Source of the DNA: Candidatus Nanoarchaeia archaeon | GTDB lineage: Archaea; Nanobdellota; Nanobdellia; Woesearchaeales; UBA525 | Direction of reading: 5' to 3' | Assembly: GCA_028279755.1 (NCBI GenBank) | Contig: JANQNB010000011.1 | Span: 192,501-256,500, forward strand | Length of the DNA: 64,000 bases | Part shown: positions 1 through 4,521 of the stretch, piece after piece | How positions within the stretch are numbered: the first letter of the stretch is position 1 | Layout: the number at the start of each line of letters is the position of its first letter | Position numbers and translations under genes: made by a program | Notes under the pieces: model-generated | What the model saw: only the letters and a program-made list of their open reading frames with translations | Told to the model about the DNA's origin: nothing | Database searches by the model: none

Positions 1-286
1 CTTCCAGCTTCTTGTGTTCACTCGTGTGAAACGTGCCGTTCTTCAGGAGCTCAAGCGCGTGCGTCATCTCGTGATCATGGCATTTCTTGCAGGTCGGGCT
101 CGCCCGCAATGGCAGTTTCGGCACGCCAGGATAGACGCGTTCAGCGTGGAGCAAGGTGCCGTCGCCGCCATACGTGATGACAAGATCGGGTTTTTTCGCA
201 TCATAGACAAAGCCGTATTCCTTGACGTGCTTCCTGCAGAGTTGACAGGCTGCCTTATCCTTTGAGACAATCGCGATACGTTTCAT
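1..286 (-). CDS. NAD kinase (partial, runs off left edge)
   Basis: NAD(+) kinase phosphorylates NAD to NADP in the cytoplasm. The first 95 residues are visible. They begin MKRIAIVSKDKAACQLC and contain the family signature GGDGT followed by LLHAER at about residues 40-50, which is the nucleotide-binding loop of NAD/diacylglycerol kinases. The fold then continues off the window. The ATG (284-286) lies inside the edge of a 28-bp direct repeat copied from the 3' end of tRNA-Ser, 4 nt from the duplicated tRNA end. The gene is therefore probably downstream of, and co-oriented with, that tRNA. The N-terminus is short compared with many archaeal enzymes, and two CxxC-like cysteine pairs (CQLC, CKKC) are unusual for the family. 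Confidence 0.8.
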   Translation of the reverse strand, partial: MKRIAIVSKDKAACQLCRKHVKEYGFVYDAKKPDLVITYGGDGTLLHAERVYPGVPKLPLRASPTCKKCHDHEMTHALELLKNGTFHTSEHKKLE

Positions 287-313
287 CGACGCCAGCACCC
301 GGATTCGAACCGG
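286..313 (-). repeat. Duplicated tRNA-Ser 3' end (copy 1)
   Basis: These 28 bp are identical to 380-407, which is the T-arm and acceptor end of tRNA-Ser plus 4 bp beyond it. This copy is not part of a complete tRNA: the sequence on its 5' side (minus sense) does not fold into D and anticodon arms. The last base of the copy is the A of the NAD kinase ATG. It is either a remnant of a tandem tRNA or the trace of an insertion or recombination event at the tRNA end. Confidence 0.85.
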
Positions 314-383
314 AACAACCTCGAGCGAAGCTCTCGGAGCCCCGCTTCGAACCAGCACAGTGGAAGGGTGCAAGACCCTTCGA
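314..383 (-). other. Hairpin-rich trailer of tRNA-Ser (element C-Ser)
   Basis: This interval lies between tRNA-Ser and the duplicated 3' end. It starts 2 nt after the tRNA with a perfect 6-bp hairpin (GAAGGG/CCCTTC, 363-381). A spacer containing CTGGTTCGAA follows, then a second hairpin around GAGC-TTC-GCTC, then CGAGGTTGTT. The downstream flank of tRNA-Ala(GGC) has the same order: an AAGGG/CCCTT hairpin, a CTGnGG...CGAA spacer, a hairpin, then GAGG plus T-rich sequence and a duplicated tRNA 3' end. Its function is unknown. Confidence 0.5.
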
Positions 384-487
384 CGCCAGCACCCGGATTC
401 GAACCGGGAATTCCCGAAGGAACCGGTTCTCACGCGTCCTTGCGGACAGTTCGAGACCGGCGCAATACCAGGTTATGCGATACTGGC
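384..487 (-). tRNA. tRNA-Ser(CGA) with intron
   Basis: Read on the minus strand, GCCAGTA pairs with TGCTGGC (one wobble) to form the acceptor stem. The D arm is GCA...TGC, the anticodon stem is CCGGT/ACCGG, the variable arm is long (TTCC/GGAA), and the T arm is CCCGG-TTCGAAT-CCGGG. The discriminator is G, as expected for serine, and no CCA is encoded. The anticodon loop CTCGAA is interrupted after position 37 by a 21-nt intron (429-449) with a small GTCC-GCAA-GGAC hairpin. This is the canonical archaeal intron position, recognised by the splicing endonuclease. Anticodon CGA reads UCG. Confidence 0.88.
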
Positions 488-531
488 AAAACTTGTTTTG
501 CCAGGAGCGCGCTGGGAACGATAGTGACCAG
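488..531 (-). other. Hairpin leader of tRNA-Ser (element D-Ser)
   Basis: This interval lies between tRNA-Ser and a duplicated copy of its first 15 nt. It contains a perfect 10-bp palindromic hairpin (483-504, AA loop, GCAAAAC/GTTTTGC core) that runs into the first five nucleotides of the tRNA, so the leader can pair with the 5' acceptor strand. A CTGG...CCCAG segment lies further upstream. The leader of tRNA-Ala(CGC) has the same layout. A TATA box at 570-579 places the transcript start near 546, so the whole element should be transcribed in the precursor. Confidence 0.5.
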
Positions 532-546
532 ATGCGATACTGGCAA
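532..546 (-). repeat. Duplicated tRNA-Ser 5' end
   Basis: These 15 bp are identical to 475-489, the 5' end of tRNA-Ser with two flanking bases, displaced by 57 bp. The predicted transcription start falls at its edge. It can form the same acceptor pairs as the genuine 5' end. Confidence 0.8.
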
Positions 547-569
547 GTAAGAAACGAGATGAAGAAGGT

Positions 570-579
570 GTTTAAAAGC
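570..579 (-). promoter_or_regulatory. TATA box for tRNA-Ser
   Basis: On the minus strand this reads GCTTTTAAAC. The centre is about 27 nt before position 546, where the duplicated 5' tRNA end begins. Confidence 0.55.
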
Positions 580-580
580 T

Positions 581-1414
581 TTATCCGCTCACGCCAATGA
601 AGGTGATGTGATTCTCGCCCTTGTCGAGGTGCTGGTGCGGAATCGTGATCTCATTCACATGACGCTGCACCTCGCCGCTGTACACCTCTTCCTCATTGAC
701 AAGAACCACCAGCAAGCCTTCCCGGTCCTGGCTGTCAAACGCGAGAATGAGATCGTCCTCTGCTTGCTCGCTCGTCAGGCTGACTTCGTACTCCTCGTAG
801 TTCTGGATGCGCACGTCAGTCAGGGTCCTGACAGTCTCGCGATCAGCATCGCTCGGCGTGAAACTGATCGAAAACAAGTCCTTCGTCGTATTGCTGCCGT
901 TCAGGAAGGTGAGATACAACTCGATGTCCTCAAGCTTGTAATCCTCATCGCCAAGCGTGGTGAACGTGAACGTGCTACGTCCGTAGTCAAACAAAGCAAG
1001 CTCGAGATTTTTCTCTACAGGCTCGTTGCAGGGCGGTTCTCTCTCATAGACCTCGTCACCCTCGAGCTTGATCACCAGGGTGCCGGGATCGACACAGTCA
1101 GCAAGGAATCGCAGCGTGGCTGTCTCCATGGTATCGAATTCCTCGTCCACGAGCTTCACGACCGTGATGTCCTCGTCCTTGCCACGCTCGCTCTTCAGGA
1201 GCTCGACATCGTCGAGATGCAGTTCGACATAGCTGCCCTCAAGCTCGCACTCAGCTTCGGGGCATTCAAGCACAGTGCACTCTTCGCATTCCTCGCACAC
1301 TTCGCACGTCGGGCAGAGTGATTCGTTGAATTCGCATTCAGTATCCGCAGGTTCGTCACCACCGCAGGCAGTGAGCGGTAGGGCACACAGGAGAAGAATC
1401 GCAATATATTTCAT
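581..1414 (-). CDS. Cys-rich lipoprotein, uncharacterised
   Basis: This is a predicted secreted, membrane-anchored protein of 277 aa. A hydrophobic signal is followed by a lipobox (LTAC, residues 14-17) and GG. The next 40 residues hold eight cysteines, five of them spaced every third residue (CPTCEVCEECEEC, 34-46), an arrangement that could bind metal or form disulfides. The rest is acidic and beta-rich, with repeated short strands, and shows no family I recognise. ATG 1414 is chosen because GAGGTGG sits 5 nt upstream. An in-frame GTG 9 nt earlier would overlap that ribosome site. The gene is transcribed toward tRNA-Ser. Confidence 0.8.
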   Translation of the reverse strand: MKYIAILLLCALPLTACGGDEPADTECEFNESLCPTCEVCEECEECTVLECPEAECELEGSYVELHLDDVELLKSERGKDEDITVVKLVDEEFDTMETATLRFLADCVDPGTLVIKLEGDEVYEREPPCNEPVEKNLELALFDYGRSTFTFTTLGDEDYKLEDIELYLTFLNGSNTTKDLFSISFTPSDADRETVRTLTDVRIQNYEEYEVSLTSEQAEDDLILAFDSQDREGLLVVLVNEEEVYSGEVQRHVNEITIPHQHLDKGENHITFIGVSG

Positions 1415-1478
1415 GACATCCACCTCATCCGATGCAAATCATGAGAAAGAGGGTTTTTAATTATTACTATTACGAAAA

Positions 1479-1605
1479 TGCGGGTGGGGAGACTTGAACT
1501 CCCGACCTCCAGATGGCTCAGCGCCGTGTCCAGTCATCGCTCCGAAGAGCTCGTCACTCACGGCATTTATGAGTCTGGCGCTATAACCAGCTAAGCTACA
1601 CCCGC
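1479..1605 (-). tRNA. tRNA-Met(CAT), elongator-type, with 53-nt intron
   Basis: GCGGGTG/CACCCGC forms the acceptor stem, with discriminator A. The D arm is GCTTAGCTGGTTATAGC, the anticodon stem is CCAGA/TCTGG, and the T arm is GGGAG-TTCAAGT-CTCCC. The anticodon CAT is followed, after position 37, by an intron at 1515-1567. The intron folds with a GCCGTG/CACGGC stem and a terminal GCTC-TTCG-GAGC hairpin flanked by tandem GA/GA. The anticodon stem lacks the GGG/CCC pairs of initiators, so this is elongator Met. Ile2 (lysidine/agmatidine type) cannot be excluded. Confidence 0.87.
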
Positions 1606-1630
1606 ATAGCAAGATACCGAGGCAGAAGGC

Positions 1631-1641
1631 CGTATAAAAAG
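1631..1641 (-). promoter_or_regulatory. TATA box for tRNA-Met
   Basis: On the minus strand this reads CTTTTTATACG, about 30 nt upstream of the mature tRNA 5' end. Confidence 0.5.
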
Positions 1642-1649
1642 CTTTGGGC

Positions 1650-1753
1650 CGCTGCCGTCCTGAGATGAATGCAGCGCCGAGTATGAGCGCAGCTCATGAT
1701 TGCGAGGCGCTGATAAAAGCGCGACCAGAGGGAGCGTGAAGGCGACGGCAGCG
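1650..1753 (-). ncRNA. Structured RNA element family B, copy 1 (3' of HIT gene)
   Basis: This 104-nt element begins immediately after the stop codon of the HIT gene, in the same sense. An outer 10-bp stem (CGCTGCCGTC/GACGGCAGCG) encloses a conserved single-stranded core containing ACGCTCCCTCTGGTCGCGC. Inside it are a 7-bp stem (CAGCGCC/GGCGCTG) and a terminal ATGAGC-TGC-GCTCAT hairpin. Copy 2 (41472-41572) shares the core and architecture but differs in both stems by compensatory pairs, which supports selection on RNA structure. It could be a 3'-UTR element, a processed sRNA or a terminator-associated structure. Confidence 0.65.
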
Positions 1754-2155
1754 TTACGCCTTGAGTATCTTCTCCTTCAAGGCCAGGAGTTCATCCTGAC
1801 TCACTTCTTGGGGTGGCCACGCGGCAAGGCCATCTCCGTCAAAGCGCGGGATGATGTGCGTGTGCTGATGCATCACCACCTGGCCAGCAGCCTCGCCGTT
1901 GTTCATGCCGAGGTTGAACCCATCCGCAGCGACAGCCTGCACAATCTTCGCCGCCATGTCCTGCGCAAAGGCGAAGTATCCCTCGTCAAGCTCTTTCGGG
2001 AATTCCATGACATCCTTGAAGTGCCGCTTCGGCACGATCAAGGCATGTCCCTTGCTGATCGGGTTGATGTCCAGAAAGCAGAGAAAATCATCGTTCTCGC
2101 CGATTTTGTGACAGGGAATGTCGCCCTTGACAATCTTGCAGAAGATACAATCCAT
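1754..2155 (-). CDS. HIT family hydrolase
   Basis: Histidine-triad nucleotide hydrolases cleave nucleoside phosphoramidates or dinucleoside polyphosphates. This 133-aa protein has the full length of the family. It has the N-terminal zinc-type pair CIFCK, and the catalytic triad is HQHTHIIPR near residues 108-116. ATG 2155 is 5 nt after GAGGTGAT; upstream in-frame ATG and GTG codons fall inside that ribosome site. The stop codon abuts structured RNA element B1 with no spacing. The gene diverges from the MFS transporter at 2219. Confidence 0.92.
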   Translation of the reverse strand: MDCIFCKIVKGDIPCHKIGENDDFLCFLDINPISKGHALIVPKRHFKDVMEFPKELDEGYFAFAQDMAAKIVQAVAADGFNLGMNNGEAAGQVVMHQHTHIIPRFDGDGLAAWPPQEVSQDELLALKEKILKA

Positions 2156-2188
2156 AACCATCACCTCGCTGTTGTGGAAGGGAGAATC

Positions 2189-2197
2189 ATTAAAAAG
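2189..2197 (+). promoter_or_regulatory. TATA box for MFS transporter
   Basis: The sequence is ATTAAAAAG, centred about 26 nt before the ATG at 2219, which implies a leaderless transcript. Confidence 0.5.
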
Positions 2198-2218
2198 TCT
2201 TTCCTCAAGAATACAGCA

Positions 2219-3394
2219 ATGGCAGTCAATCGCGAAGTGGTCAAGCTCGGCCTGTTCGGCTCGTTCTTCAGCTTCGCCACCTTTCTCTACGTGCCATTGA
2301 TCTCACCCTACCTGAAAGACATCCTCAACGAGCTGCCGTTGTACGGGCTCGCACCAGAAATCTGGCTCGGCATCATCTTCGCGGCATACCCGATAGCGAT
2401 CATCCTCGGCACGCACGCGATGGGCACGCTCAGCGATCAAGTCGGGCGGCGCTCTGTCATCGTTGTCGGCCTGCTCTTTTCCATCGCGTCCATTCTGCTC
2501 TTCCTGCTTGCCAAGCATCCGCTACTCTTCTTTCTCGCGAAAGGCCTGGAAGCACTGGGCTTCGCGTCAGTCGCCATCCTGCTCATGGCCAAGGTGAATG
2601 ACCTGATCAGCGACAAGCAGCGCGGCACGCACTCCGGCGTGTACCTCAGCCTCCAGCGCGTCGGCGGCATGCTCGGCCCCCCGATCGGGGCCTGGCTCAC
2701 CGTGCTCCTCTTCCCGAAAGCGCCATTCATCGCCGGCCTGATCATCACTGCCTCCCTGCTCGCCTTCCTCCTGATCCAGCAGCCATTGCACCTGCACAAG
2801 GCGTCAGCGCGCAGCTTCAACCTGATCAGGAACGTGCGGCAATTCCTCGGCTTCCGCAAGCTGAAAGGGATGGCAATCCTCGGCGTGGCGATGCACACCC
2901 ATCTGCCGACCCTGAACTTGTTCCTGCCGCTCTTCCTGCTCGAGCGCTTTCCCGGACGCTACGAGGTTATCGGGTACGCCTTCCTCGCGCTCGGCGCGAT
3001 CAAGCCCCTCCAATTCATCACCGGCAGGATGGTGGACCATTATGGCAAGAAACGCATGACTGTGCTCGGCTGCGTGATCGTCGCCATCGGCCTCTTCCTC
3101 GTGCCGACAGTGCAGGGCTTCTGGCCGCTCATGGCTGTGTTCCTGCTCATCTCTGCAGGCAACGCGCTGTGGAACGTCGGCGCCTGGACTGTCATGAGCG
3201 TCATCGGCGAAGCGAATCATATCGAGGGCCACGTGGTCGGGAGCTATTCCAGCATCGCCAAAGTGGGCGACCTCGCAGGCAGCCTCGCGTTCGGTTTCAT
3301 TGCCGCAGCAGCGGGCACCGCGCTCATCTTCCATATCAGCGGCTATATCGTGCTCGCCGGCATCCTGCTCTCGCTGATCTTTCTCAAAGACTGA
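2219..3394 (+). CDS. Major facilitator superfamily transporter
   Basis: This is a polytopic membrane carrier of 391 aa with about 12 hydrophobic segments. The cytoplasmic loop motif GTLSDQVGRRSV (about 69-80) is the MFS motif A. A related GRMVDHYGKKRMTV loop appears in the second half (around residue 280). The substrate cannot be predicted. Homologues of this kind are often drug or sugar exporters. The ATG is placed by the TATA box 26 nt upstream. The open frame extends further 5' only because the antisense HIT gene is GC-rich. Confidence 0.85.
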   Translation: MAVNREVVKLGLFGSFFSFATFLYVPLISPYLKDILNELPLYGLAPEIWLGIIFAAYPIAIILGTHAMGTLSDQVGRRSVIVVGLLFSIASILLFLLAKHPLLFFLAKGLEALGFASVAILLMAKVNDLISDKQRGTHSGVYLSLQRVGGMLGPPIGAWLTVLLFPKAPFIAGLIITASLLAFLLIQQPLHLHKASARSFNLIRNVRQFLGFRKLKGMAILGVAMHTHLPTLNLFLPLFLLERFPGRYEVIGYAFLALGAIKPLQFITGRMVDHYGKKRMTVLGCVIVAIGLFLVPTVQGFWPLMAVFLLISAGNALWNVGAWTVMSVIGEANHIEGHVVGSYSSIAKVGDLAGSLAFGFIAAAAGTALIFHISGYIVLAGILLSLIFLKD

Positions 3395-3432
3395 ACGGCA
3401 AGCATAAATAAGCAAGAGCATTCCTCTTTTGT

Positions 3433-4191
3433 ATGCATCAAGAAGTAGTATCATGCATACCCGACACTACCCAACACGCCGACTACCGCAAGATAGTGCT
3501 GACGCACGTCGTGTACGAACTTGTACGCAAGGGTGCTCTTCCGGCCATTGAAGGGAAACACTGCTTGAACATCGGGCCGAGCAGCAGCGGTCTCGACGGC
3601 CTGGTGCTCCACCAATTCCAGCCAGCAAGCATCGACGCCGTTGAAATCAACAGAGACCACTTCAATTGTCTGCACAGATTGAATGCATATCTTGCGCAAC
3701 AGCACGAACGATACCGGCAAGGACTGTATAGATATATCTTCCACAAAGATGTTCACGCAGCGCCCAGTATCCTACCCCAAAACGCGTATGACCTTATCGT
3801 CGCGTTCAATATGCATGCAGCATCGATGCGTTGGGAAGAGCTCAGTCCGACACTCGGCAGACTTCTCAACACCCGAGGACATCTCTTGCTGTCGGCAGCA
3901 TTACCCGACCAAACAAGTGTGTATTTGGGACATCATTTTGAAAGCATCACGATATGGCCGCTCAGCTCCTTTCTCGAACAGCATCCAATCGTCTGGTATG
4001 GGGGTCGAGGAGGAATTTTTCGGGACAGATTCGGTTTCACCAAGCCAGAAGATCAAGCCAAAGGGAGAATGGACGAGTATATCATTGTCGCCAAAAGCAT
4101 GAACGCTGGGACAAGCTCACTCGCTCCGCTCATGGACGCTGCGGGATTCGCACCCGCGGCCTCAACGTTGCGAACGTTGCGCTCTGACTAG
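3433..4191 (+). CDS. SAM-dependent methyltransferase-like protein, 3' end runs into tRNA-Ala
   Basis: The 252-aa product has a Rossmann-like start: CLNIGPSSSG (about 45-54) as the SAM-binding loop and DAVEINRDH (about 69-77) with the acidic residue after strand 2. DLIVAFNM serves as the strand-4 region. The conserved-looking body ends at MDEYIIVAKS near residue 217. The last 30 or so residues are translated from DNA that includes the antisense strand of tRNA-Ala(CGC), and the stop lies inside that tRNA. The tail is therefore probably read-through sequence acquired when the original stop was lost. The function is a weak family call. An AAATAAG element lies about 25 nt upstream. Confidence 0.6.
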   Translation: MHQEVVSCIPDTTQHADYRKIVLTHVVYELVRKGALPAIEGKHCLNIGPSSSGLDGLVLHQFQPASIDAVEINRDHFNCLHRLNAYLAQQHERYRQGLYRYIFHKDVHAAPSILPQNAYDLIVAFNMHAASMRWEELSPTLGRLLNTRGHLLLSAALPDQTSVYLGHHFESITIWPLSSFLEQHPIVWYGGRGGIFRDRFGFTKPEDQAKGRMDEYIIVAKSMNAGTSSLAPLMDAAGFAPAASTLRTLRSD

Positions 4192-4207
4192 ACTGAGCTA
4201 AGCGCCC
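4133..4207 (-). tRNA. tRNA-Ala(CGC)
   Basis: GGGCGCT pairs with AGCGTCC through a G3-U70 wobble, the alanine identity element. The D arm is GCTCAGTCTAGTCAGAGC. The anticodon stem-loop is CAACG-TTCGCAA-CGTTG, giving anticodon CGC. The T arm is GCGGG-TGCGAAT-CCCGC and the discriminator is A. There is no intron and no encoded CCA. It overlaps the 3' end of the methyltransferase-like ORF on the opposite strand. It has no TATA box of its own and should be cotranscribed with the upstream tRNA-Ala(GGC). Confidence 0.93.
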
Positions 4208-4253
4208 GTTTTGCTCCGCAAAACGTGCGCAACTTCTGGGTATAACCCAGAAG
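4208..4253 (-). other. Hairpin leader of tRNA-Ala(CGC) (element D-Ala)
   Basis: A GTTTTGC-TCC-GCAAAAC hairpin (4208-4224) directly abuts the tRNA 5' end. A perfect 10-bp hairpin, ACTTCTGGGT-ATA-ACCCAGAAGT (4232-4254), lies beyond it. The outer boundary is a second copy of the tRNA's first nine nucleotides. The order (duplicated end, CTGG/CCCAG hairpin, GCGC, GCAAAAC/GTTTTGC hairpin, tRNA) is the same as in the tRNA-Ser leader. Confidence 0.55.
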
Positions 4254-4262
4254 TAAGCGCCC
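4254..4262 (-). repeat. Duplicated tRNA-Ala(CGC) 5' end
   Basis: These nine bases are identical to 4199-4207 (acceptor 5' strand plus TA), displaced by 55 bp. The displacement at tRNA-Ser is 57 bp. The repeat is short, so the identity alone is weak. The shared context gives it weight. Confidence 0.5.
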
Positions 4263-4290
4263 TTCTGTGAAGCAACGATGTTTCCACCGC

Positions 4291-4302
4291 ATGGACCCTG
4301 CG
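4291..4302 (-). repeat. Duplicated tRNA-Ala(GGC) 3' end
   Basis: These twelve bases are identical to 4364-4375, the acceptor 3' strand and start of the T stem of tRNA-Ala(GGC), displaced by 73 bp. The rest of a tRNA is absent. Confidence 0.6.
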
Positions 4303-4363
4303 ATATCCTCACGCCGCTGCGCAGCGTTCGGGACCGCAGCTTCCAAGGGATCTCCGATCCCTT
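4303..4363 (-). other. Hairpin trailer of tRNA-Ala(GGC) (element C-Ala)
   Basis: A perfect 8-bp hairpin, AAGGGATC-TCC-GATCCCTT (plus-strand reading, 4345-4363), begins 1 nt after the tRNA. A CTGCGGTCCCGAAC spacer and a CGCTGCGCAGCG palindrome follow, then GTGAGGATAT before the duplicated tRNA end. The layout parallels element C-Ser. Confidence 0.5.
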
Positions 4364-4364
4364 A

Positions 4365-4438
4365 TGGACCCTGCGGGATTTGAACCCGCGGCCTCCCGAT
4401 TGCCAACCGAGCGCTCTACCAGACTGAGCTAAGAGCCC
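4365..4438 (-). tRNA. tRNA-Ala(GGC)
   Basis: GGGCTCT/AGGGTCC forms the acceptor stem with G3-U70. The D arm is GCTCAGTCTGGTAGAGC. The anticodon loop TTGGCAA gives GGC. The T arm is GCGGG-TTCAAAT-CCCGC and the discriminator is A. There is no intron. A TATA box at 4463-4472 puts the transcript start about 3 nt upstream of the mature end, so this is the promoter-proximal gene of the Ala tandem. Confidence 0.94.
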
Positions 4439-4462
4439 ATACCGGCGTGCGAACTCCAAGGG

Positions 4463-4472
4463 CTTTAAAAAG
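4463..4472 (-). promoter_or_regulatory. TATA box for the tRNA-Ala tandem
   Basis: On the minus strand this reads CTTTTTAAAG, centred about 29 nt upstream of the tRNA-Ala(GGC) 5' end. Confidence 0.6.
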
Positions 4473-4521
4473 CTAACTCCCAGGGACAAGATATATAACT
4501 GGGCCTGATTCTACACAGGAA

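Noticed and set aside
290-383. A second complete tRNA next to tRNA-Ser
   Set aside because: A T arm and acceptor 3' strand are present, but no D arm, U33-containing anticodon loop or 5' acceptor strand could be placed.
286-407. att sites of an integrated element
   Set aside because: Only 94 bp separate the repeat copies and there is no integrase. A full integrative element is excluded, though recombination at the tRNA end is not.
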